Shown piece by piece: positions 1-12,700 of a stretch of DNA of 64,000 bases. The stretch is from Paenibacillus mucilaginosus 3016 (lineage in GTDB: Bacteria; Bacillota; Bacilli; Paenibacillales; NBRC-103111), in the NCBI RefSeq assembly GCF_000250655.1, contig NC_016935.1, forward strand, positions 4,544,001-4,608,000, given 5' to 3'. The notes below the pieces were generated by a model. It saw nothing but the letters and a program-made list of their open reading frames with translations, made no database searches and was not told the DNA's origin. Every line of letters starts with the position of its first letter. Position 1 is the first letter of the stretch. The translations under genes and the position numbers were made by a program.

Positions 1-587
1 TCCTGCAGCCAGCGGATGTAGCTGCTGTAAGGCGGAGGGGCGGACGGCAAGGCTGTACTGGCTGCACCCCCGCCCTCTTCGCTGTGATAGGCACGGAAAA
101 AGTCTCTAATGACCGTACCGAGGCACCAGCCGTCCATGATGATGTGGTGGTGGCTCCAGATGCAGGTATGCTCCTCCGGTCCGGTACGCAGTACGGCGGC
201 TCGCATCAGGGGGTCCTTGTCGAGCCGGAAGCCTCTGGCCTTGTCGGCCGCCTTGAAGCGCTCCACCGCTTCCCGCGCGTCAGCGGGGCTGAGGCGGGAC
301 AGATCCTCGAAACGCACCTCGGAGGGGCGGGCCTTCAGCACGACCTGCCGCGGCTCCGTGATGCCGGCGATGCCTTGGTGAAGGAACAGCGTGCGCAGCG
401 CCTCATGGCGCTGCAGGAGCCGCTCCCAGCTGCGCTGAACCCGCTGCAGGTCCAAGGGTCCGCGGAGGATGAATTCGGCCTGCTCCAAATAGGCGGATGA
501 ATCCTCTCCGGCGAGGGAGGCGAACAGCATTCCTTTCTGCATGGGAGACAAAGGATAAATGTCTTGGATTTCAGTTTTTTTGGCCAT
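1..587 (-). CDS. NRPS synthetase D, N-terminal condensation domain (partial)
   Basis: This is the 5' end of another large synthetase; the rest lies beyond base 1. The visible part of about 195 residues starts MAKKTEIQDIYPLSPMQKGM and is the N-terminal lobe of a condensation domain with an intact catalytic motif, HHHIIMDGW. The PLSPMQKGM opening is typical of condensation domains that accept a D-configured chain from an upstream epimerase. That fits its neighbour, because synthetase C ends in an epimerization domain, so C probably hands its chain to this protein. The ATG at 585-587 is preceded by GAAAGGAACAACC, a usable ribosome site. The 134 bases separating it from synthetase C hold a GACCGG/CCGGTC hairpin without a T-tract, so read-through is likely. 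Product and specificity cannot be seen. Confidence 0.9.
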   Translation of the reverse strand, partial: MAKKTEIQDIYPLSPMQKGMLFASLAGEDSSAYLEQAEFILRGPLDLQRVQRSWERLLQRHEALRTLFLHQGIAGITEPRQVVLKARPSEVRFEDLSRLSPADAREAVERFKAADKARGFRLDKDPLMRAAVLRTGPEEHTCIWSHHHIIMDGWCLGTVIRDFFRAYHSEEGGGAASTALPSAPPPYSSYIRWLQ

Positions 588-721
588 GGTTGTTCCTTTC
601 ATGGGAGGAATCGGGGGTTTCGCCGCCGGGTTCGGGGGCGCTGCCGTTGATGGCCCCGGCTGACCGGGGTCCGGTCTTCAGTCCGATACCGGTCAACCGG
701 GTTGTGGTTGTCTTCTGCCGG

Positions 722-3700
722 TTACAGCAGCTCCAGCAGCTCTTCGATGCTCGCGTACGCTTCCTCGGTCAGCTCCCCGTCGCTGTAATCGCTCAGCGTC
801 CGTTCCCCGGTCTCCCGGGCTGAACAGTGGGCGATGAGTTCGCGGAGCGCGCACAGGATGCCGGCCAACAGCCGGTCCATCGTGTCCGGCGCAAATTCGC
901 GGGGATCGTGCTCGAGCCGCAGATGCAGTTCGCCGCCGTGGATCATGGCCGTGAGCTCGATGGCCGCAGGCCTCTCTCCTTCCGGCGACATCATCTCGCC
1001 TGTGCCGTACGGGGAGAGACCGAACAGACCGTCCTGCAGCTCGCCGTCCGTTTGGCCCAGATAATTGAAGAGAATCTCGGCCGGAAGCGCGGGCAGAGCT
1101 GCTTGCAGGAGCTCCGTGAGGAGTCCGTAGCCGAGCCCCTTGTCCGGTATGCGCCGGAGCCCGTCCTTGACGCTGCGGATGGCTTTCGACAACTTGTTCT
1201 GCGTCATCCCGTCTTCGGTCTCGGAGACCGGGTCCATTACTGCTCCGCCTACATCGAGCAGCGCCGGATACAGCGCCGTGAACCAGCCTACGGTTCGGGA
1301 GACGTTCAGTCCGGACGGCAGCGCATCGCGGCCGTGGCTCTCCAGGGTGACCCGGAACCGGCTCCCGCCGGTCCATTCCTTCAGCGCCAGCCCGAGGGCC
1401 GTGAGGAGAAGCTCCTCGGGATCCGTCCCGTAGGCATGGTGGACTTCTTTTAACAGCCGCTGGGTATCCGCGTTATCCAGCTTCGCTTCCGTGTAGCGGG
1501 CGTCCCGGCGCAGACGGACCTGCAGCATTTCCCCATCCTTGGGCAGGCTGTCCGCCTCCGTGCCGGCCATCGTTCTCCAGTACGCCTCTTCCTTCTTCAA
1601 CCGGCCGCTCTCGGCGTACTCCCGCAGGACAGCCGTATAAGCCAGGTAAGAGTCGGTCTTGGGCGGCAGAGGGACCGGGGCAGCCGAGGCTGACCCGCTG
1701 TACAAGCTTCCGAGATCCTCCAGCAGAATGCGCCAGGAGACGCCGTCCACCGCGAGGTGATGAATGGCGATGAGCAGATGGTCTCCATCGGCCGCCCGAA
1801 ACAGGCCGAGCCGAAGCAGCGGGCCTTCTTCGAGATTCATCCCGCGCTGCAGCGCTTCGGCTTCTTCGTGAATGCGTCCGGACGGGTCGGCATATTCCCT
1901 TACATCGCAGATGGCAAGGCTCCACAGCTTCTCCGGCTCTTCGGTTCCCCGGAACCGCTGAACGCGCCTTCCCTCCTTCACGGGGAAGACGGTTCGCAGC
2001 GCGTCATGGTGCTCGACGAGCCGGGACACCGTGGCCCGCAGCCGTTCGGGGTCCCAGCCTTCCCGGCGGTACAGCATGAAGGCCTGGTTGAAGTGATGCG
2101 GCTCCCGGCGCTGCGTGCGGAAGAACCAGGACTGCACGCTGCTAAGCTCCGCTTCTCCCTGGACGGCATCCTGCTGGGCCGTCAGCCGGGCGGCCCGAAC
2201 CAGGGGCGCCAGCTCCCCGAGGGTCGGATACTGGAGCAGCTCGCGGACGGACAGCTCCCAGCCCTGCCCGTGCAGACGGGAGACGATCTGCAGGCCCTTG
2301 ATCGAATCGCCGCCAAGCTCGAAGAAGTTATCGCGCAGGCCCACCCGGCCGCTGCCGAGCAGCTCCTGCCAGAGCTCCGCGAGCAGGAGCTCCATCGGCT
2401 CGCGGGGCGGAACGTATTCCGTCTCCGTCCGGCCGCCGGCTATCGGAAGCGGAAGGGCCCGGCGATCGATTTTGCCGCTGGGGGTCAGGGGCATCGCCTC
2501 CAGCCTCGTGAACCGGGACGGGATCATGTGGGCCGGGAGCAGCCGTGCAAGCTCCTGCCGCAGCGCAGCCGTGCCGGACTCCCCCTCTGCCACGAAATAG
2601 GCGCAGAGCTCGCTGTGACCTTCAGCCGGAGCGGCAGCGGTCACTGCAGCTTCGCGGACGAGGCCCGTCCGCAGCAGAGCCGCTTCGATCTCGCCCGGCT
2701 CCACCCGGTGGCCGCGGATCTTAACCTGATGGTCGATCCGGCCGAGGTACTCGATATTCCCGTCGGGCAGCCAGCGGGCCAGATCGCCGGTACGGTACAT
2801 CACGCCGCCGGGCTCGAACGGGTTCGCGGCGAATTTCTCCGCGGTCAGCTCCGGCCTTCTCCAGTACCCGCGGCCTACGCCGACGCCCGCGATGCAGAGC
2901 TCGCCGGGCACACCGACGGGCTGCAGCTGTCCGAGCGGGCTCACGATATACAGCCGGATATTGTCGATCGGCCGGCCGATCGGCACGCGTTCGAGCCGCG
3001 CGTCCGCCGAGCAGTCGAAATAGGTCACGTCCACGGCCGCTTCCGTCGGGCCGTAGAGGTTGATCAGCCGGGTGCCGTTCGGCTCGTGAAGCATCCCGTG
3101 GAACCGGCCAGCCTGCGGCAGCGGCAGCGCTTCGCCGCTTGCGAACAGGTACCGGAGACCGGCCAGCCGCGCTTCGCATGCCCGCTCCTGTACATGGTCG
3201 AGGAAGGCCTGCAGCATGGAGGGTACAAAATGGACTGCGCTCACCCGCTCCCTTTCGATCGTTTCGACCAGCAGGGACGGGTCTTTTTCACCCCCGGGGG
3301 CCAGCAGGCAGAGGGCCGCACCGGCGACCGGCCACCAGAACAGCTCCCAGACGGAGACGTCGAAGGTGAACGGCGTTTTGTGCAGGAGCACATCCCCCGC
3401 GCTGAGCGGAAAAGCCTTCTGCATCCAATGAATCCGGTTGACCGCCGACCGGTGCTCGATCATGACGCCCTTGGGCAGGCCGGTGGAGCCGGAGGTGTAG
3501 ATCACGTACGCGAGATCGTCCGGCGAAGCTCCGTCCATTGAATTAGGCCAAGACTCATCCAGGTTCGCACCGTCAGTGAATAGGATACTTGCGTTCCACT
3601 CGTCACCATCGCCGGCATAATTCCCGTCCAGCATCAGGATGCGTCCCGTATAGGCCGCCAGCGCCTCGGCCGCTCCCGCTTCCGCAGCTGCGGAGGTGTG

Positions 3701-6700
3701 CGTCAGGAGCAGCGCCGCTCCGCTGTCCTCCAGCAGATAAGCAATGCGCTCCGCCGGGTACCCCGGATCAACCGGCAGGTACGCTCCCCCGGCCTTCAGG
3801 ATGCCGTACAGGCCGATAATGGTTTCGAGGGACCGGTGGGCCAGGACCGCGGCCACGGCTCCCGGCCCTACCCCTTCCCTGCGAAGCTTCGCCGCCAGCC
3901 GGCCGGCACACTCATTCAGCTCCGCATAGGTCAGCCTGGTGCCGTCCGTCCCGATGACCGCTGTATGGCCGGGCGTGCGGCTGGCCTGTTTTTCGAAGAG
4001 CGAGATCAAGGTTTCGCCGGATGGGAAGCCGGCTTCGGTATCGTTGAACCCGTACAGCAGGGTCTGGCGTTCCGCTTCGTCCAGCCACTCCAACTGCTTG
4101 ATCGTGCGGTGAGGAGCGCCAGCCGCATCTTCCGCCAGCCGCTGCAGATAACCCGCCCACCGCTCGATCGTCTGCGGCAGGAACTGGTCCGCATCGTATT
4201 CCATCATGCAGCGGAGGCGGCCCTGCTCCTCGGAGACGTACAGCGCCAGGTCGACCTTGGCCGTCCCCGGGTCAATCTCGTATTCGGTCAGAGTGAATTC
4301 TGAAGTGCGCAGCGTCTGCTTCTCCATATTCTGCAGGACGAGCATCGCATCGAAAAGCGGATTGCGCCCCGGGTCCCGGCGCTGCGGCAGCTTGTCCACG
4401 AGCTCCTCGAACGGGTATTCGCCGTGCTCGAACGCCTCAAGCACCGTCTTCCGCACGGCGGCCAGGAACGTATGAAGTGTCCATTGCGGCTCAGGCCGCA
4501 CCCGCATCACCAGCGTATTGACGAAGACGCCCGCCATCCGCTGAAGCTCCGGCCGGAAGCGTCCGGCGTCCGGGGTGCCCACGGTCAGCTCTTCGGCTCC
4601 CCCAAGGCGCGACAGCAGGATGGAATAGACGGCCAGGAGCACCATATAGAGTGTGGTTCCCGTTTCCTGGGTCAGCCGGTACAAGGCTGCGGTCGTTTCT
4701 TCCCCGATCTCGAAGAAGGCCCGCCCTCCGGCAAAGGTCCGGACGGCCGCACGCGGCGCGTCGCCGGGAAGCTGCAGTACGGGAAGCTCGCCGCCCAGCT
4801 GCGCCAGCCAGTAGGCCTCGAGGGCTTGGGAAGCCCCGCTCTTCAGGAGGGCACGCTGCCACACGGCGTAATCCTTGTACTGCAGCTCTATTGCCGGCAG
4901 CGGTTCCCCGGCGTACAGCCTCATGAATTCATCCGTAAGGACGCTGAGGGTAACCCCGTCGGAGATGATGTGGTGCATGTCAAGAAGCAGCCAGGCTTCC
5001 GCCGTGCCCTGCAGTTCGATCAGTCCGGCCCGGAACAGCGGAGCTTCGCTGAGGTCGAATGGCCGGACAAAGGCGTGGATCAGATCCTTCGCCGCCCCCT
5101 CGCTATCGGCTGCATAACGGGTGATGCTCACCGGAACCGGCGGCAGGATCCGCTGGACCACCTCGCCGTCCTGCAGCGCAAAGGCGGTCCGCAGCGCTTC
5201 ATGCCGCCCGGTCAGGCGGGTCAGCGCCTCCTCCATGCGCCGGATGTCCGGGCGGCCCCGGAGAACGAAGACGGCCGGCATATTGTAGCTGATCCCTGCG
5301 CCCTGGAGCTGCTGCAGCACGTACAGCCGCTTCTGCGCGGATGAGACCGGATAGGCCTCCTGTGGAAGAGCCGGCCGCAGATCCCCGCCGTCCGGAAGCA
5401 CCGGCCGCCGGGCCGCCGCAGCAGCCATGCCGCTCAAGGTAGGATGCTCGAAGACATCCCGCAGCGACAGATCCCAGCCCAGATCGCGTCTTACCGTCTG
5501 GATCAGGTTGACGGCCTTGAGCGAATGGCCGCCGAGGTCGAAGAAGGACTGGTTCCTTCCGATCACCGGATGACCGAGCACCCCCGACCATACGGCCGCC
5601 AGCCTCTGCTCCCGCTCGCCGGCCGGCCATTCCATTGCTTCCGCTGCCGGGTGGAACGCTTCGGGGCGCGGCAGCGCCCGCCGGTCCACTTTGCCGCTTG
5701 GCGTGAGCGGGAGCCGGTCCAGGGAGGCGTACCGGGCCGGAATCATGTAGGCCGGGAGCGTATGCGAGAGCGCCTCCCGCACCTCGCCGGGTGTCCAAGA
5801 GGCTCCCGGGACGCTCACCACGTAAGCGCAGAGCTCGGTCTCTCCGTCCGCATCCCGGACGGGGGCCACCACGGCCTCGGAGACAAAAGGCAGCTCCGAC
5901 AGGCGGGCCTCAATCTCGCCCGGCTCGATCCGGTAGCCGCGCACCTTGACCTGGTGGTCGCTGCGTCCGAGATATTCGATCGACCCGTCAGCCAGCCGCC
6001 GCGCCCGGTCGCCGGAGCGGTACATCCGCTCCCCTGCCCGGAACGGGTCCGGCAGGAAGACGGAGGCCGTCAGCTCCGGCCTGCCGAGATACCCGCGGGC
6101 CAGTCCCACGCCGGCAAGATAGAGCTCGCCGGGGACACCGACCGGCTGCTGCTGTCCGGTCGGGCTGAGCACGTACAGCCGCATGTTATCGATCGGCCGT
6201 CCGATGGGCACCGGTCCCATGCTGTCCTTCTCCGTGACGTCATGATAAGACACGTCGACCGAAGCCTCCGTCGGGCCGTACAGATTATGCAGCGTCGTGC
6301 CGCGGGGCCGGGTCAGGAGGCGCAGGAAGCCCTCCGCGTGCCAGGGCTGAAGCGCCTCCCCGCTGGCGAAGACGCGGCGCAGGCTGGACAGGCCCCGGGT
6401 GCCGCCGGGTGTCCCGGCGTGATTCAGGAACGCCTGCAGCATGGACGGGACGAAATGCATCACGGTGACGCCGCCCGTTCTTACGGCCTCCACGACGGCG
6501 GCCGGATCCTTCTCTTCCCCTGGGGCGAGCAGGACGATCCGGGCGCCGCCCAGCGCCCACCAGAACAGCTCCCAGACGGAGACGTCGAAGGTGAACGGCG
6601 TTTTGTGCAAAATGGCGTCTTCCGGACCCAGCGGATACTGTTTCTGCATCCAGTGCAGACGGTTCACGATCGAACGGTGCTCGATCATGACGCCTTTCGG

Positions 6701-9700
6701 CCGGCCCGTCGAACCGGAGGTGTACATGACATACGCCAGATGCTCCGGTCCGGCAGAAGCGCTGTCTGCCGCTTCCTGATCTTCGGGTGTGCCGGCCGGC
6801 CCCCCCGAAGACTCCGTCAGCCGGCCCTCCGGCGTCAGCACGATCACCGCCGCTTCGGAGGCCGCCGAAAGGACCTCGTCCCTTCCCCTGTCGTCGCTGA
6901 GCACGACACGTGCTCCGCTGTCTTCCAGCACGTAGTCTAGACGTTCCTGAGGCCACTCCGGCTGAATCGGCAGATAGGCGGCTCCGGCCTTGAGGATGCC
7001 GAGGATCCCGGCCATGAGGGCCAGCGAACGTTCCATCCGGATTCCTACGATCTCATCAGGCCCCACCCCTCTTCTCCGGAGGGCTGCGGCCACCCGGTCC
7101 GAGCGAAGATTCAGCTCGCCATAGGTGAGGCTCCTGTCCCCGAACTGTACGGCGGGAGCGTCGGGGCAGGCTTGAGCCTGCTCCTCGAACAGGCCGTGCA
7201 GCGTCTGCGTGCGGGGGAAGTCCGCTTCCGTTGCATTGTCGGATTCAAGGATCCGCTGCAGTTCCTTTTCCCCGATCCGCTCGAAGCTTCCCAGCTGCCG
7301 GCCGGGCCGGCTGACGATGGAGCCCAGCAGTTTCTCGAGGTGCCCCGCCCAGCGTATCACCGTTTCCGGCAGGAACAGGGTGGAGGCGTACTCGAACACG
7401 AAGTCGATCCCCTCTTCCGACTCGGCAGCATAGAGGGAGAGATCGAATTTGGAGGCCGTATGACTCACCTCCTGCGCCTCGACTTCAATGCCCGGCAGGC
7501 TCCACTCCGCCGTTCCCTGCGGCTGCAGTGCGAACAAGGTATCGAAGACCGGGCTGCGGCTGAAATCCCTGCGGATCCCAAGCGCCTCCACAAGCTCTTC
7601 GAACGGATAGTCCGCGTGGTCGAAGGCGCCCAGAGCCGTTTGTTTTACCTCTTCGAGATAATCCAGGAAGGACCTGGACGCTTCGGGACGCAGCCGCATG
7701 GCGGCGGTGCCTGTAAACAGCCCGAGCATCGAGGCTAACTCGGCCCGCGGCCGGCCGCTGACCGGCGTGCCCACGAGCAGCTCCTCCTGGCCGGCGTACC
7801 CTGACAGCAGCACCCCGTAGGCGGCCAGCAGCACCATATACAGGGTGCTCCCGGTCTCCCGGGCGAGAGCTTTCAGCGAAGCGGTCAGCTCTGCGCCGAT
7901 GGAGAACGGGATGCGGCCGCCTGCGAAGTCTCTGTACCTCGGACGGGGCCGGTCGAGCGGCAGCTCCAGCACGGGCAGCTCCCCGTCCAGCGCCTGCAGC
8001 CAATACTCCCGCTGGGCGGCGTAGTGCCGCCCCTCTCTCCATGAGGCCTGCCATACCGCATAATCGCCATACTGCAGCTCCGGCGCCTCCAGCGCCTGCC
8101 CGGCGTAGAGCAGGGACAGCTCCCGGGTGAAGAGCCCCACGGATAAGCCGTCCGTGATCAGGTGGTGCATGTCGATCAGCAGCCGGTATGTTTGTGGGCC
8201 TGTACGAAGCAGTGCGGCCCTGAATAAGGGGGCTGTTCCCGGGTCGAACGGGCGGACAAATCCTTCCGTCCATGCCTCGGCACCCGCTTCATCGGTTTCC
8301 GCATAAACCAGAGGGACCTCGAGTTTGGCGGCGGCCCGCTGCGTGAAGCCTCCTTCGCCGCCGGCCGCAAACGAAGTGCGGAGAATCTCATGGCGGTCCA
8401 TCAGCTGCTGCAGCGCGGCCTTGAACCTGTTCACATCCAGGCTCCCCCGGAGCCGGAAGGCGGCGGGAAGATTGTAGCTGAGCTGCGCCCCTTCGAGCTC
8501 ATGCAGGATGAGCATCCGCCGCTGGGCGGACGAGACGGGATAGGTTCCCCGGGCATCCTGCCGCCGGATGGCCGGCAGCTCCCCGGTTCCTTCCGTTTCC
8601 TGCAGCCGGCGGGCCAGCTCCCGGATCGTAGGATGGCTGAACAGCTCGCGCAGCGGAAGGCGGATGCCCCCCTCCTGCTCCAGCCGGGCGGCGAAGGTCA
8701 TCGCACGGAGCGAATGCCCGCCGAGCTCGAAGAAGCTGTCGTCCACGCCGATGCGCTCCACGTCCAGGACCTCCTGCCACAGGCCGGCCAGCATCCGCTG
8801 CGTCGCGGTCTCCGGCGCCTCGTAGCGGCGGCCGGCATGCAGGGATGCGGACGGGGCGGGCAGTGCTCTGCGGTCCAGCTTGCCGCTGGGCGTGAGCGGC
8901 AGGCGCTCCAGCGGCACGTAATAATCCGGAACCATGTAAGCGGGCAGTACCCCTGCCGCATAGGCGCGGATCTCCGGGGCGTTCAGTGTGCCGCCGGCAG
9001 CCGCGACAAGGTAGGCGCACAGCTGCCCGGCTCCCTCCCCGCCGGTGACGACGGTGACGGCCGCCTCGAGAACCTGCGGGTGCCGCTGCAGCATGGTTTC
9101 GATCTCCCCGGACTCCACCCGGTGACCGCGGATCTTGAGCTGCTGGTCCGTGCGGCCCAGGTACGCATAAGTGCCGTCCGGCAGCTTGCGGACCACGTCT
9201 CCTGTGCGGTACAGCCTCTCCCCGGGCACGTGCGGATGCAGGATGTACCTCTCGGCGGTGCGGTCCGGAGACCGGTAATAGCCGCGCCCGACACCTGAGC
9301 CCGCAATGAACAGTTCACCCGGCGAGCCTTCCGGCACGAGCTGCAGCTCCCGGTCCATCACATACAGCCGGGTGCCGCGGATCGGCCGGCCGATCGGCGG
9401 AAGATCCGGCAGGGAATCCTCCGGCCGAAGCGTATGCGTCGTGACGACATGGGTCTCCGATGGCCCGTAATGATTGTGCAGCGTGACGCCGTGCAGCTTC
9501 ATATGTGCGCGCAGCTCCGCTGGAATCACCAGCTGTTCGCCGGCCGTAACGATCTCGCGGACCCCGGACGGGAACCTGGACGCATACACGGGACTGCCGA
9601 ACAAGGTTCGAAGAAGGGCCGGCGGCCAGAAGACGGTGCGGATCCCTTCCCGGTCAAGATAGTCGAGCAGCAAGGACGGATCGCGGCGCGTCTCGTCGTC

Positions 9701-12700
9701 CAGCACGTGAAGCTCGCCCCCGGAAAGGAGGGTGGTGAACACCTCCTGGTAGCAGACATCGAAGCCTTGCGAGGCGAACTGCGCGACCCTTCCCGTGCAG
9801 TCGGCCCCGCCGCCCAGAATCTGATCCTCGAGCAGGGTCAGCAGGTTCCGGTGCTCGAGCATGACGCCTTTGGGGACACCGGTCGTGCCCGAGGTGTAGA
9901 TGACGTAGACCAGGTCCCGGCTCTCGTTAAGGGGATCGGGATTGCCGGAGCCAAGGTGCGGTCCTTCTTCAAGCAGCTCAGTGTATTCCAGGGGAGTCAC
10001 TCCCGCCCTGATCTGCCGCATGGAAGGAATCCGTTCCTGCATGGGTCTGCTGGTCAAAATGAAGTCCGCGCCGCTTTCCGAGATGACACGTTCTATGCGC
10101 TCTCCGGGATAAGCGGGGTCCACCGGCACGAGCGTCCCGCCCGCCTTCAGAACGCCGAGGACGGCGGTGATGAAGGAGGCTGACCGCTCCAGGAGAAGGA
10201 CGACTGGGACTTCCCTGCCGGCCCCTCTGCTCCGCAGGGCATGGGCGATGCGGTTCGCCTCGCTATTCAGTTCCGCGTAGGTCAGGCGGGTCCCTCCGCA
10301 GACGACGGCCGTCCGCTCCGGCAGAGCCTCCGCCTGCGCTTCAAACCAGGCTTGGACGGTGGGGTAGCGCGGCATACCGGCCTCAGGCCCCTGATCTTCG
10401 TGCAGGACGCGGCGTCTCTCCTCCCCGCTCAGCAGATTCAATCCGGCGAGAGTCCGGTTCTCCGGCATCTCTGCCGTGGCGGATTCCAGCAGGCGGACGA
10501 AGCGATCCGCCCACATCTTCACCGTCTGCGCACGGAACAGCGCAGTGCTGTACTCGAGCACCAGCCGGAGGGTACCCCCCTCCTCATAAGCTGCCAGCGT
10601 GAGGTCAAACTTGGCGGTCCGCAGTCCCGCCTCTACGGGCTGCAGCACCAGCTCCCGGCTTGCCAGGTTCGCGAGCTCCATATTGTGGAGCACGAACATG
10701 GCGTCGAAGAGCGGGTTGCGGCTGACGTCGCGCGGGAGTTCCAGCAGCTCCACGATCTCCTCGAACGGCAGCTCCCGGTGGGCCAGCGCACCAAGCACCG
10801 CTTCCTTCACTTCACCGAGATAAGCTGCGAACGGTTTGTCCGGTGCGGGATACAGCCTTAGCGGCAGGGTGCCGACGAACATGCCGACCGTCCCTTCCAG
10901 CTCCTTGCGCGGTCTGTCGGATACCGGAGTGCCGATCATGACCTCTTCCTGGCCGGCATGCTTGGACAGCAGCAGGCCATAGGCTGCGAGCAGCAGCATG
11001 TACAGGGTCATGCCGTTCTCCTGCGCCAGCCTGCGGACCCGGCCGGACAGCTCGGGACTCAGGGCAAACGTGTGATGTTCCCCTTCGAAGCGCTGCGCCA
11101 GGGGGCGCGGATGGTCGGACGGCAGCTCCAGCACCGGTAGCTCTCCGGTCAGCGCGTTCCGCCAGTAGGCTCTCTGCTCCTCCCTGCGCTCTGCGTCGGC
11201 ACCGGAGGTACGCCATACGGCATAATCCTTGTACTGCAGAGCGGGGGCAGGCAGCGGCCGCCCTTCATACAGCTCCAGCCACTCCCGAAGAAGCAGGTTC
11301 ACCGACGTGCCGTCGGCGATCAGGTGGTGGAGGTCGATGAGCAGCAGGTGCTCCCCGAAGCCGCCGTCTGCCAGACCCACCCTCAGGAGAGGAGCCTGGC
11401 CCGGATCGAATGGACGCAGGAAGGCTTCCATGACCCTCCCCAGGCGGACTTCGTTTGCATCCCCTGCATCATCTCTCGTATCCTCGGCTGCTTCCAACGA
11501 TTCCTTCAGGTTCGGCGGGCAGAACTCTTCCACTTCCAGCTGGGCGTCATCGGCGATGTACTGGACGGGCTGATCTCCCACCGTACCGAAATAGGTCCGG
11601 AGCGCTTCGTGCCGCTGGACCAGCTCACGGAACGACGCGGCCAGACGGCTCTTATCCAGCGCTCCCTTCAAGCGCAGGACGGTAGGCATATGATAGGCCA
11701 GGCCCGCGCCTTCGAGCCCGTGCAGAGCCAGCAGCCTGCGCTGCTCCGGGGTAACCGGGTAATACGGGGCCGGCTCAGCCGGTCCGATCTCCATCTCCGG
11801 CCGGTCCGGCGCTCCTCCCTCCTCCAGCAGACGGGCAAGTCCGGCTGGGGTCGGCTGCCGGAACACTTCCGCCAGATAGAAGCGGCGGCCCCAGCGGGCC
11901 TCCACCCGGGCCAGCAGCCCCATCGCCTTGAGCGAATGGCCGCCGAGCTCGAAGAAGGAATCGTGACGCCCAACCCTCTCCTGTCCGAGCACCTCGGCGA
12001 AGAGGCCGGCGAGCTCCTGTTCCAGCTCGGTGAGCGGCGCTTCATAACGGCCTGCCGGGGCATGAATGCGCTGCGGCCGGGGCAGCGCCCGGCGGTCCGG
12101 CTTGCCGCTTGCGGTCAGCGGCATCGCTTCGAGCTGCACATAGTAGGCAGGCAGCATATAATCCGGCAGGAGGCCGGCCAGCGCCTGTTTGAGGTCTGCA
12201 GGGCTGTAGGTCATCTCCGCAGTGAAATACACGCTCAGCCGGGAGGCCCCTTCCTCCTCCAGCACGGCTGCCGCAGCTTCCCTCATGCCGGGCAGACGGA
12301 GCAGCGCGGCCTCGATCTCGGCCAGCTCAATCCGGTAGCCGCGGATCTTGACCTGCTCGTCGCGGCGGCCCAGATATTCCAGCGTGCCGTCCGGCATCCA
12401 GCGGGCCCGGTCCCCCGTCCGGTACAGCCGTTCCTCCGGAACAAAGGGGCTCCGAAAGAAGGAGACGGCGGTCTCCTGCGGCCGGTTCCGGTAGCCCTCG
12501 GTAAGTCCCGGACCTGCGATACAGAGCTCGCCCGGCGTGCCTGGGGGCAGCGGCGCTCTTGCTTCGTCGAGAACATAGATGCGGCTCCCCGCAACCGGCC
12601 GGCCGATGCTCATCTCCCGTGCCCGTCCGGCGTCACGCTGAATGGTGGTGACGATGCTGTTCTCGGTCGGTCCGTACTCGTTGACAAGTTCGGTCCCGTG

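Noticed and set aside
588-721. Terminator between synthetases C and D
   Set aside because: A GC hairpin is present but no T-tract follows, so termination is not supported.
1757-3541. Long plus-strand open frames opposite the NRPS genes (for example 1,757-3,541 and 36,515-40,582)
   Set aside because: They are mirror frames of GC-rich coding sequence, lack ribosome sites and protein-family features, and lie entirely within obvious NRPS domains.
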